A stretch of 22,018 nucleotides of DNA from an uncultured Bacteroidales bacterium. GTDB lineage: Bacteria > Bacteroidota > Bacteroidia > Bacteroidales > UBA932. Location of the stretch: contig UQWT01000034.1 in assembly GCA_900544815.1 (NCBI GenBank), positions 1-22,018 on the forward strand, written 5' to 3'. Position 1 is the stretch's first letter. Each line of letters opens with the position of its first letter. Made by a program: the position numbers and the translations under genes. A model generated the notes under the pieces. It was not told where the DNA came from, did no database searches, and saw nothing but the letters and a program-made list of their open reading frames with translations. Positions 14,786-22,018 of the stretch are shown here, in pieces.

Positions 14786-15520
14786 ATGACACCTACAGAT
14801 ATTCCATGCAAGAAGTATGTTATAATAACTGCCGGTGGCAGTGGATCCAGGATGAAGAGCAAGGTTGCAAAACAATTTTTGGAGATAGACGGCAAACCTA
14901 TTCTGCTACATACCATTAACCTGTTCAGGTCTCTCCCGTTTGAGGTTGAGATAATATTAGTGATACCTAACGATTATAGAGCATATTGGGATGATTACTG
15001 CAGGGAGAATGAAATAGCAATGAGATGCAGGATTGCAAAAGGTGGGATAACCAGATTCCATTCTGTAAAAAACGGTCTTGAACTTACCGGGGACAGCGGC
15101 ATTGTTGCCATACATGACGGGGTGAGGCCCTTCGCCGACAAAGATATGATAGCAAAGATGTTCAGTTATAATTTTGCTACAAGTGAGGATGTAGCCGGGG
15201 TGATTCCGGTTATGCCCGCAGTAGAATCCATGAGACGTATTCTAAGGGACAAGAAAGGCAATCCTGTTGGGACGCAGACAGTGGACAGAGCCGACTATAT
15301 ATCTGTGCAGACTCCGCAGGTGTTTGATTTGGCAAAACTTAAAACTGCATACAAGCAACCATATCTTCCTCAATTTACAGATGATGCATCTGTAATTGAG
15401 AAGGCCGGTTACAAAGTAGACACGATACCGGGGAACAGATTAAATATTAAGATAACGGTTCCTCAGGATCTTGAATTGGCAGAGGTTATCTATTCCTCTT
15501 TGGTACAGAGTAATCTTTAA
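14786..15520 (+). CDS. ispD: 2-C-methyl-D-erythritol 4-phosphate cytidylyltransferase
   Basis: Third step of the MEP pathway: joins CTP and MEP to give CDP-ME, on the way to isoprenoids such as the undecaprenyl lipid carrier. 244 residues; the family is usually 220-240. The CTP-binding loop is AGGSGSRMKSKVAKQF (16-31) with Arg22 and Lys29; GGITRFHSVKNGL (86-98) and HDGVRPF (110-116, with Asp111) follow. Arg168 (TVDRADY) and Lys222 (NIKITVPQDLELAE) match the MEP- and phosphate-contacting residues of E. coli IspD. The usual Pro before Lys-Gln in the loop is Ala here, a mild change. Transcribed divergently from purH; its last 35 bases overlap the convergent lrp-type gene. Confidence 0.95.
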   Translation: MTPTDIPCKKYVIITAGGSGSRMKSKVAKQFLEIDGKPILLHTINLFRSLPFEVEIILVIPNDYRAYWDDYCRENEIAMRCRIAKGGITRFHSVKNGLELTGDSGIVAIHDGVRPFADKDMIAKMFSYNFATSEDVAGVIPVMPAVESMRRILRDKKGNPVGTQTVDRADYISVQTPQVFDLAKLKTAYKQPYLPQFTDDASVIEKAGYKVDTIPGNRLNIKITVPQDLELAEVIYSSLVQSNL

Positions 15521-15974
15521 CCCATACCTGCCTCTCAATGGCTTGATCCAATGAGATAAGTGTCTCTGTCTGCTGGACACATGGAATATTCTGAATGGTG
15601 TTTATAAGCACCTCCATAAGGTGATCGTGGTCAAAACAGTAGAGTTTTAACATAAGAGAGTGTCTGCCTGTTACAAAGTGGCACTCAACAACCTCGGGAA
15701 TCATTTTCAGAGACTCTATGACTTCGGGATATTTGTTTGCTTCGGATAAAGTTACCATAACAAATACGCAAACGTTAAGCCCTAAAGTCTGTGGCTTTAC
15801 AAGAAGTCTTGAACCTGTAATGATTCCAAGAGCCTCCATCTTTTTAAACCTTTGGTGGATTGCGGCGCCAGAAACACCACACTCACGCGCTATTTCCAGA
15901 AAAGGCATTCTGGCATTCTTAACTAAAAAGGAGAGAATCTTCTGGTCGATCTCGTCAATTTGATATCTTGCCAT
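15486..15974 (-). CDS. Lrp/AsnC-family transcription regulator
   Basis: Feast/famine-type regulator that binds DNA as an oligomer and senses amino acids or related ligands. From ATG 15974 it is 162 residues: N-terminal helix-turn-helix (DEIDQKILSFLVKNARMPF, then IARECGVSGAAIHQRFKKME at 28-47) and a C-terminal RAM/AsnC ligand domain (about 65-150) with the family pattern VVECHFVTGRHSLMLKLYC. An in-frame TTG at 16004 would add 10 residues and overlap the likely -7 element, so I prefer the ATG. It is 45 nt after the arginase-fold gene and may be read from the topA transcript as well as its own promoter. The ligand and targets cannot be told. The 3' end overlaps ispD by 35 bases. Confidence 0.93.
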   Translation of the reverse strand: MARYQIDEIDQKILSFLVKNARMPFLEIARECGVSGAAIHQRFKKMEALGIITGSRLLVKPQTLGLNVCVFVMVTLSEANKYPEVIESLKMIPEVVECHFVTGRHSLMLKLYCFDHDHLMEVLINTIQNIPCVQQTETLISLDQAIERQVWVKDYSVPKRNR

Positions 15975-16001
15975 TTTCTTATAAAGAATATAAATAGACT
16001 G

Positions 16002-16009
16002 CAAAATTA
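16002..16009 (-). promoter_or_regulatory. Putative -7 element of the lrp-type gene
   Basis: The minus strand reads TAATTTTG, a match to TAnnTTTG, 27 nt before the ATG at 15974. No TTTG is seen at the usual -33 distance, so support is partial. Confidence 0.35.
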
Positions 16010-16019
16010 AGAAAGATTC

Positions 16020-17054
16020 TTATTTTAGATTATATTTTTGATAAAAAATTAACCATTTAAGCGGCAATTCACCTTTGCAGGCTGTCTCATATTCCTCTTT
16101 CGAACATGAAACATATCTGTAGCTTTCATTTGTTAAGACAGGGATTTTTATCCACCAACGGCCTGTTATCAAACTGGTGATAAATTCTATTTCCTGCTGA
16201 TTATCATATAGTTTTACTATTTTATAGGCAAAGTTTTCAGACGAATCGGCATTGTGAGGGTCCTCCTCGGTATTGTCACATATTCCCAAACAAACATGCA
16301 AAACGGTTTGGGCAATTAATCTGTAACAAACAGATGACAACGTTGCACAATTTCCTCCTAAAGGGGTGGAATCTGTTAAGAAAATATTTCGTTTTCCAAG
16401 AGAAAGGCCAATATATCTTGCAATATGGCATACCTCCTCTGCATAAAGGCCGTTGGGATTACCACTCTCTGCGGAGACGGGAAAATCTGAATATCTCATG
16501 CAGTTGAAGTCTAATAGAAACAGATCCTTGTCTCTCATTGCAGGCTCTATTGAATGCATGTCATCCCTTATCTCCCCAAGTCTTAGCATCTCCATATTCA
16601 TTTGTGAGAGTCTCTTCAGACTGTTTGGGTTGCACAGATAAGTTTGGTATCCGCAAAAACAGAAAGACTGTAATCCTCTGTGGTAGATAAACGGTTTTAT
16701 CCCCTCACCTCTCCCCGAACAGATGAGACAGGCATTTAACCCGGCAGGGTAGACTGTCTTGGAAATAAGGTTTTTGTCGGGAAGCAGATTATTATTTTTG
16801 TCCCACACAATAAAGGGGATGGCGCTTTTGCAGAACTTTGCAGCGTACCTCTTTATGTCGTCGTTGCAGATTCCGTTTATAAACAGGAATTTGGCTTTGC
16901 GATGCAGATAGAGCTCACTCAGAAGTGGCAGAATCTTGTCGCTATCATCTCCGCTACAGACAATCACCCCCTTAAACTTGCCCTTTTTGGCGTATGTATA
17001 AGGGTTAATCTCTGCGGAATAATCAATAACATCGAGCCAACTGTTTACAAGCAT
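16020..17054 (-). CDS. Arginase/formimidoylglutamase-fold protein, metal motifs degenerate
   Basis: I recognise this as a diverged Bacteroidota member of the ureohydrolase (arginase/HutG-like) family from its C-terminal two thirds: GYQTYLCNP (135-143), MEMLRLGEIRDDMHSIEPAM (154-173), LLDFNCMRYSDFP (180-192), NPNGLYAEEVCHIARY (199-214), GRWWIKIP (298-305) and CSKEEYETACKGELP (317-331). Active ureohydrolases bind two Mn through GGxH, DxHxD and DxD-type motifs; here the first region reads VCSGDDSD, the second FLFINGICND, and the third keeps only Asp182 (DFN). It is therefore probably not a metal-dependent hydrolase. 344 residues, somewhat short; unusually rich in Cys (over ten). Its ATG shares one base with the topA stop (TAATG), so translation is likely coupled. 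Role unknown; amino-acid hydrolysis should not be assumed. Confidence 0.75.
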   Translation of the reverse strand: MLVNSWLDVIDYSAEINPYTYAKKGKFKGVIVCSGDDSDKILPLLSELYLHRKAKFLFINGICNDDIKRYAAKFCKSAIPFIVWDKNNNLLPDKNLISKTVYPAGLNACLICSGRGEGIKPFIYHRGLQSFCFCGYQTYLCNPNSLKRLSQMNMEMLRLGEIRDDMHSIEPAMRDKDLFLLDFNCMRYSDFPVSAESGNPNGLYAEEVCHIARYIGLSLGKRNIFLTDSTPLGGNCATLSSVCYRLIAQTVLHVCLGICDNTEEDPHNADSSENFAYKIVKLYDNQQEIEFITSLITGRWWIKIPVLTNESYRYVSCSKEEYETACKGELPLKWLIFYQKYNLK

Positions 17055-19384
17055 TACTTTTTCTTTTTGTATGTTTTAGTTTTCTTCTCTTTAGGCTCGC
17101 TTCCGGCCTTCTCTATTATGGCAAGGCAATCCTCTTTGGTAAGTGCAGAGGCCTCTGTTCCTTTAGGTATCTTGTAATTGCTGCCTGCATGTTTTATGTA
17201 CGGGCCAAAACGTCCGTTGAGAACCTGTATATCTTTGTCCGGGAACTCCTTAATGAATTTAGCAGCCTCTTTGGCCTCGTGATCCGATATAATTGTCCGG
17301 GCATCATCTATCGTAACGGTATAAGGGCTGTAGTTCTTGCCAAGCGACACATACTTGCCGTTGTACTTTAGGTACGGGCCGAACCTGCCTATTGCAGCGG
17401 TAACTGCCTTTCCGTCTATCTCGCCTACACTCCTTGGAAGATCAAATAACTTAACAGCCTCCTCCAATGTTATGGTCTCTATGAGCTGCCCCTTAAGCAG
17501 ACTTGCAAACTGTTTGTCGGGATCATCATTTTCACCCTTCTGTACCAAAGGCCCGAATTTGCCCAATCTCACGCTCAACTTTTTCCCGGATACGGGATCG
17601 TTGCCAAGAACACGCTCCGCATTCTTGTGCTCGGAAACAGCCAACGTGTTTTCAACCTGCCGGTGGAAAGGCTTGTAAAAATCTGCTATCTCTTTGTTCC
17701 ATACCAATTTGCCGGCGGCAATCTTGTCAAAGTCCTCTTCAACCTTTGCAGTGAATCCGTAATCCAATATATTTGGGAAATTGGCACTGAGAAAATCCGT
17801 AACCAACATGCCAATGTCTTGAGGAAACAGCTTGCCCTTCTCTGCGCCTGTCATCTCCTTAAGCGTTTTGCAGGTAACATTCCCCTTGCCGTCTAAAGTT
17901 AATTGCAGATACTCCCTTGGAGAGCCCTCCCTGTCCTCCTTGACTATATATCCGCGTTGGGTTATTGTAGAGATTGTAGGTGCGTATGTAGAGGGGCGTC
18001 CTATTCCAAGCTCCTCCAACTTCTTTACAAGAGAAGCCTCTGAATATCTTGGGGGCCTTTGGGTAAAACGCTCTGTTGCAGTAATTTCAATGCTGTCCAA
18101 CTTCTCACCGGTGTTCAATACCGGCAACAACTGGTTCTCTGTATCCTCCGGTTCGTCATCGCGGCTTTCGAGATAAACCTTTAGAAAACCGTCAAAAAGA
18201 ACCTGTTCCCCTTGAGAAACAAACATAGGATCTATTTTGCTTCCCGATATATATATATTGGTCTTCTCCAAACGGGCATCGGACATCTGCGATGCAATGG
18301 TGCGCTTCCAGATGAGGTTATACAATCTCTTCTCTGCCATTGTACCCTCTATACTCTGCTTTGAAGCGTATGTAGGCCTTATAGCCTCATGTGCCTCCTG
18401 TGCCCCTTTGCTCTTGGTCTTGTATTGTCTTACCTTAGAGTACTCCTCACCGTAAGTAGAGATTATAGTCTCCTTTATTGTATTGATAGCCAACTGAGAA
18501 AGATTTGTAGAATCTGTTCTCATGTATGTTATGAGACCATTCTCGTACAGGCTCTGCGCAACCCTCATTGTCTGGCTTACGGAAAAGCCTAATTTCCTGG
18601 AAGCCTCCTGCTGCAGTGCAGAGGTAGTAAAGGGGGGTGCCGGAGTACGCGAAATCTCCTTTTTCTCTATGTTGTCTATCTTAAAAGATGATTCTGCGCA
18701 CCTTTCCAAGAACTGTTCAGCCTCCTTTTGGTTAGCAAACTTCTGCTCAAGAGTACCCTTGATAATCACATTGTTAGGGTGCTCTACAGGATGAAACTCT
18801 CCTGTTACCTTAAAGAACGGCTCAGCTTTAAAAGCAGCAATCTCCCTCTCCCGGTCTACAATAAGCCTTACAGCCACAGACTGTACCCTTCCTGCAGACA
18901 GCTTTGGAGCCACCTTCTTCCATAAAATAGGAGACAGCTCAAAACCTACAAGCCTGTCTAACACCCTTCTGGCCTGCTGGGCCATTACAAGATCCAAATT
19001 AACCTTGCGCGGATTCTCAATGGCATGCAGAATGGCATCCTTTGTAATCTCGTGAAAAACAATACGTTTTGTATTGCTGTCCTTTAAGTTTAAAGTCTGT
19101 TGAAGATGCCATGCGATAGCCTCTCCCTCACGGTCCTCATCGGAAGCCAACCATACGGTCCCGGCTTTTTTTGCAAGAGACTTAAGCTCTGCAACAACTT
19201 TGACTTTATCTTCAGATATTTCGTAATCGGGCTTGAATCCATTATCTATTTCAATACCAAGATTCTTCTTAGCCAAATCTCTAATATGTCCAAAACTAGA
19301 CTTTACAGTGTAGCCCTGCCCAAGAAACTTTTCAATGGTTTTTGCCTTGGCAGGAGACTCAACAATAACTAAATTATCTCCCAT
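17054..19384 (-). CDS. topA: DNA topoisomerase I
   Basis: Type IA topoisomerase that relaxes negative supercoils. From ATG 19384 it is 776 residues. Toprim domain: VIVESPAKAKTIEKFLG (6-22) with Glu9, and SDEDREGEAIAWH (81-93) with Asp82, Asp84 and Glu86. Active-site Tyr287 is in GLITYMRTDS. Then LGIGRPSTYAPTI, and C-terminal topo repeats LGKFGPLVQ, IGRFGPYLKY and LNGRFGPYIKH, ending in a Lys-rich tail (EKKTKTYKKKK). No Cys4 zinc ribbons are present, unlike E. coli TopA; the RFGPY-repeat tail is common in Bacteroidota. A TTG at 19423 would add 13 residues but falls on the putative promoter, and MGDNLVIVESP is the family-like N-terminus. The next gene begins on its stop codon. Confidence 0.97.
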   Translation of the reverse strand: MGDNLVIVESPAKAKTIEKFLGQGYTVKSSFGHIRDLAKKNLGIEIDNGFKPDYEISEDKVKVVAELKSLAKKAGTVWLASDEDREGEAIAWHLQQTLNLKDSNTKRIVFHEITKDAILHAIENPRKVNLDLVMAQQARRVLDRLVGFELSPILWKKVAPKLSAGRVQSVAVRLIVDREREIAAFKAEPFFKVTGEFHPVEHPNNVIIKGTLEQKFANQKEAEQFLERCAESSFKIDNIEKKEISRTPAPPFTTSALQQEASRKLGFSVSQTMRVAQSLYENGLITYMRTDSTNLSQLAINTIKETIISTYGEEYSKVRQYKTKSKGAQEAHEAIRPTYASKQSIEGTMAEKRLYNLIWKRTIASQMSDARLEKTNIYISGSKIDPMFVSQGEQVLFDGFLKVYLESRDDEPEDTENQLLPVLNTGEKLDSIEITATERFTQRPPRYSEASLVKKLEELGIGRPSTYAPTISTITQRGYIVKEDREGSPREYLQLTLDGKGNVTCKTLKEMTGAEKGKLFPQDIGMLVTDFLSANFPNILDYGFTAKVEEDFDKIAAGKLVWNKEIADFYKPFHRQVENTLAVSEHKNAERVLGNDPVSGKKLSVRLGKFGPLVQKGENDDPDKQFASLLKGQLIETITLEEAVKLFDLPRSVGEIDGKAVTAAIGRFGPYLKYNGKYVSLGKNYSPYTVTIDDARTIISDHEAKEAAKFIKEFPDKDIQVLNGRFGPYIKHAGSNYKIPKGTEASALTKEDCLAIIEKAGSEPKEKKTKTYKKKK

Positions 19385-19420
19385 TTGTACTGTCTCTCGC
19401 TTTAATTCGTTCAGAGTTTG

Positions 19421-19453
19421 CAAAGTAAGTTATTATATAAGGTAAAATGCAAA
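19421..19453 (-). promoter_or_regulatory. Putative promoter of topA
   Basis: On the minus strand, TTTG (19453-19450), 21 nt, then TTACTTTG (19428-19421), one base off TAnnTTTG. The predicted start near 19413 gives a leader of about 30 nt to the ATG at 19384. Confidence 0.4.
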
Positions 19454-19463
19454 TTTTTATTCG

Positions 19464-19471
19464 TATTTTTG
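19464..19471 (+). promoter_or_regulatory. Putative -7 element for ponA
   Basis: TATTTTTG fits TAnnTTTG and would start transcription near 19477, about 65 nt before the ATG. No clear TTTG lies 19-20 nt upstream. The site is back to back with the topA promoter. Confidence 0.35.
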
Positions 19472-19542
19472 TCCCGACAATAAAAAAACAGTAACTATAT
19501 AACCCAATTTATTTGGCTCATTAAGCGATTCTATAACCGATT

Positions 19543-21903
19543 ATGGCAGTTTTAAAAAAGATATTTAAAGATAAGAAAAAAGTAACCAAATGGTTTTGGA
19601 TATTGGTCTCTTGCCCATTTGTGATACTTGTTTTGGCACTATTGCTTGTAAGTTTGTTTACGTATATACCATCATTTGAAGAGTTGGAAGACCCAAGAAG
19701 CAATCTTGCCACACAGATTTTGGCAGAAGATGGAGAGGTACTTACAACATACCATATAGAAAACAGATCTTACGTCTCTTTTGATGACCTTTCCCAAGGG
19801 TTGAAAGATGCCATAGTAGCAACGGAAGATGCAAGATTCTACAGCCATAGCGGAATAGACTTTAAAAGTTTGGCCAGAGTAGGTGTAAAATCCTTGTTGC
19901 TTGGCAATAGGCGTGGCGGCGGAGGAGGAAGTACGCTGTCCCAGCAGTTGGCAAAGTCGCTTTTTCCAAGAGATACGGCAAAAAGCAAGATTCCCGGAGC
20001 AAGGAGCTTTATGTTGGGAGTCAATAAACTAAAGGAGTGGATAACTGCCGTTAAGTTAGAGCGTAACTATACCAAACAGGAGATACTCAGCATGTATATG
20101 AATGCAGTCTTTTTTGGGAGCAACGCTTACGGAATAAAGGCTGCGGCAAATACATTTTTTGCAAAAGAACCTATAGACCTTACAATAGAGGAGAGCGCAT
20201 TACTTGTGGGGATGGTTAACATGCCAACAAGATTCAACCCCGTTAGGCATCCGGACAGAGCGCTCGCAAGAAGAAACTTTGTGCTCGGGCAAATGGCCAA
20301 GTATGGGTATATAACAGAACACCAGAGAGATTCGCTCAGGCAGTTGCCAATAACCTTAGACTACCAAAAGCAGGACCACATAGCAGGCAGGGCACCTTAC
20401 TTTAGAGATATGCTAAAGAAACTGATGAATGCACAGAAGCCAAAGCGGAACAACTACAGCAACTACGAAGATTACCAATCCGACTCTCTGCAATGGGTAA
20501 CAGATCCCCTTTACGGTTGGATAAACAAGAACCCGAAACCGGATGGTACAAAATATAACTTGGACAAGGATGGTCTTAAGATCTACACCCCTATAAATGC
20601 CAAGATGCAGCAATATGCAGAGGAGGCTGTTGCGGAGCATTTAGGCAAAGAACTGCAGACACAATTTAACAGAGAGTTGAAATGGAAAAACAACAAACCT
20701 TTTGACAACTCAACCTCAAAGGAGACCATAGATGGCATAATGAGGCAGGCAAGGCGTTGGAGCGACAGATACCGTGCAATGAAGAATAGCGGTGTGTCTG
20801 AGAAGGAGATACTTCAAAGCTTTGACAAACCTGTAAAGATGAGGGTCTTCTCATGGAAGGGGGAGATAGATACCGTAATGACTCCGAACGATTCCATACG
20901 TTACTACAAATCTTTTTTACGTGCCGGATTTTTGGCAATGGAACCAGGAACCGGTAATGTAAAGGCGTATGTAGGTGGGAACAACTACAAATATTTTAAA
21001 TATGATCAGGTAAGGCAGGGCAAGCGTCAAGTAGGCTCAACATTCAAGCCGTTCCTTTACACACTTGCAATGCAGGGAGGCTATGCCCCATGCGACAAAG
21101 TTGTTAACGTACCTCAGTCGTTCGTGATAGGCGATGATATCTGGACCCCAAAAAGTACAGACAAGCCCGAATGGATTGGACGTACCGTAACACTAAAGTG
21201 GGGGCTAACAAAGAGTAGCAATAACATATCTGCCTATCTTATGAAACAGTTTGGCCCGGAAGCTCTTGTAAACATGGCCCATATGATGGGAATAAAAGTA
21301 TGGTTAGACCCTGTATATTCGTTATGTGTGGGATCTGCAGATGTGCCTGTATACCAGATGGTGTCTGCATTCAATACATATCCGGGGCAAGGTGTTTTTG
21401 CAGAGCCACTCTTTGTAACAAGAATAGAGGACAAAAATGGCAACGTACTCTCTACCTTTACATCACGTAAAAGAGAAGCCATAAGTGAAAAGACGGCATA
21501 TCTTATGGTGAATCTTATGCAAGGTGTTGTAAATGAAGGTACTGCGGCCAGGATAAGATATAAATATGTTCCTAAAGGAGATGTTGCAGGAAAAACCGGA
21601 ACCACAAATGACCAATCGGACGGCTGGTTCATAGGCTATCTTCCAAAACTTACTGCAGGCGTGTGGGTTGGTGCAGAAGACCGTCAGGTACATTTTGCCG
21701 GATTGGCTCTTGGAGGAGGTTCCAACATGGCTTTGCCTATCTGGGGCATATTTATGAAAAAAGTATTGGAAGACGGTACTTTGGGCGTTACAAAAGAGGA
21801 TCAGTTTACCGTCCCGGATGGCTTTGATGTTGTGCTCAATTGCAACGGAACGGATTCGGATTTTGATGCGAATATTAACCAGAGTGACCGGTACTTCGAT
21901 TAA
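19543..21903 (+). CDS. ponA: Penicillin-binding protein 1A (bifunctional class A PBP)
   Basis: Membrane-anchored synthase that both polymerises glycan strands and crosslinks peptides. 786 residues: short basic cytoplasmic N-terminus, one membrane helix (about 18-40), GT51 transglycosylase domain with catalytic Glu95 in ATEDARFYSHSGID, GGSTLSQQLAKSLF (128-141) and the second Glu173 in KLERNYTKQEI; then a linker (about 280-460) and a transpeptidase domain with Ser499 and Lys502 in GSTFKPF, SSN at 558-560 and KTGTT at 684-688. The acidic/Asn tail (DSDFDANINQSDRYFD) is short and seems disordered. Divergent from topA. A second class A enzyme may exist elsewhere; the symbol follows common use (mrcA is equivalent). 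Confidence 0.96.
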   Translation: MAVLKKIFKDKKKVTKWFWILVSCPFVILVLALLLVSLFTYIPSFEELEDPRSNLATQILAEDGEVLTTYHIENRSYVSFDDLSQGLKDAIVATEDARFYSHSGIDFKSLARVGVKSLLLGNRRGGGGGSTLSQQLAKSLFPRDTAKSKIPGARSFMLGVNKLKEWITAVKLERNYTKQEILSMYMNAVFFGSNAYGIKAAANTFFAKEPIDLTIEESALLVGMVNMPTRFNPVRHPDRALARRNFVLGQMAKYGYITEHQRDSLRQLPITLDYQKQDHIAGRAPYFRDMLKKLMNAQKPKRNNYSNYEDYQSDSLQWVTDPLYGWINKNPKPDGTKYNLDKDGLKIYTPINAKMQQYAEEAVAEHLGKELQTQFNRELKWKNNKPFDNSTSKETIDGIMRQARRWSDRYRAMKNSGVSEKEILQSFDKPVKMRVFSWKGEIDTVMTPNDSIRYYKSFLRAGFLAMEPGTGNVKAYVGGNNYKYFKYDQVRQGKRQVGSTFKPFLYTLAMQGGYAPCDKVVNVPQSFVIGDDIWTPKSTDKPEWIGRTVTLKWGLTKSSNNISAYLMKQFGPEALVNMAHMMGIKVWLDPVYSLCVGSADVPVYQMVSAFNTYPGQGVFAEPLFVTRIEDKNGNVLSTFTSRKREAISEKTAYLMVNLMQGVVNEGTAARIRYKYVPKGDVAGKTGTTNDQSDGWFIGYLPKLTAGVWVGAEDRQVHFAGLALGGGSNMALPIWGIFMKKVLEDGTLGVTKEDQFTVPDGFDVVLNCNGTDSDFDANINQSDRYFD

Positions 21904-21911
21904 AAGCTAGG

Positions 21912-21972
21912 AGTTGCCTACAAACTCATAGAGAACAACTTACTTGAGTTCAACTTATAAATGCAACTTTTT
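21912..21972 (+). terminator. Possible terminator after ponA (nested hairpin)
   Basis: The outer arms AGTTGC (21912-21917) and GCAACT (21963-21968) enclose inner arms AACTCA (21923-21928) and TGAGTT (21945-21950); the outer 3' arm runs into TTTTT (21968-21972). The loops are long, so this is weaker than the tRNA terminators. The remaining bases to the window end show no gene. Confidence 0.4.
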
Positions 21973-22018
21973 GGGTGCGGATAATAAGCAATAAAAACAT
22001 TTATTTTTCAGAGAGGAA

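Noticed and set aside
19385..19423. TTG start for topA adding 13 residues
   Set aside because: It would sit on the putative -7 element, and the extra residues do not resemble the TopA N-terminus.
1..22018. CRISPR arrays, insertion sequences, prophage or defence genes
   Set aside because: No regularly spaced repeats, transposase, integrase or terminal inverted repeats were seen; nearly all of the sequence is accounted for by core genes.

Overview
The window reads as an ordinary, compact piece of chromosome from a member of the Bacteroidota, most likely order Bacteroidales. The grounds are: several intergenic regions carry the Bacteroidota sigma-ABfr type promoter (TTTG, about 19-20 nt, TAnnTTTG); most start codons lack a Shine-Dalgarno sequence; protein versions are of Bacteroidota type (long RodA, PurH ending in GIRHFKH, TopA with RFGPY-type C-terminal repeats and no zinc fingers, an arginase-fold protein next to topA); Arg is mostly AGA/AGG and ATA is common for Ile. 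I cannot name a genus. I see no mobile element, phage, toxin system or CRISPR array.

Layout, left to right. (1) 1-879: 3' part of pheS on the plus strand, cut by the window edge and followed by a terminator. (2) 1040-1401: two tRNA genes, Gly(GCC) and Leu(UAA), each with its own promoter and hairpin terminator. (3) 1427-3153: acpP-fabF on the minus strand, with a promoter that is divergent from purN. (4) 3206-3808: purN on the plus strand, whose 3' end overlaps tail to tail with a short YitT-family membrane protein. (5) 4458-14672: a minus-strand run of tightly spaced genes, purH-mreB-mreC-mreD-mrdA-rodA-nitroreductase-dsbD. It holds the rod-shape (elongasome) machinery, preceded by the last enzyme of purine synthesis and followed by two exported or membrane redox proteins. 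(6) 14705-15520: ispD on the plus strand, divergent from purH across a region with two adjacent perfect inverted repeats. (7) 15486-19384: topA, an arginase-fold protein and an Lrp/AsnC regulator on the minus strand; the lrp 3' end overlaps ispD. (8) 19543-21903: class A penicillin-binding protein (PBP1A) on the plus strand, followed by a possible terminator.

The main theme is cell envelope growth. MreB/C/D position the elongasome; RodA polymerises and PBP2 crosslinks lateral wall peptidoglycan; PBP1A is the bifunctional synthase; IspD feeds the MEP isoprenoid pathway that supplies the undecaprenyl carrier; AcpP/FabF elongate fatty acids; DsbD moves reducing power across the inner membrane. 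PurN and PurH are both 10-formyl-THF-dependent steps of IMP synthesis, at opposite ends of the region.

I did not find a convincing new multi-gene system. The points most worth a second look are the arginase-fold protein that has lost recognisable metal-binding motifs and is start-stop coupled to topA, the exported nitroreductase with a Cys cluster next to DsbD, the double palindrome between purH and ispD, the YitT protein without its usual C-terminal domain, and a mismatched acceptor stem in tRNA-Leu.
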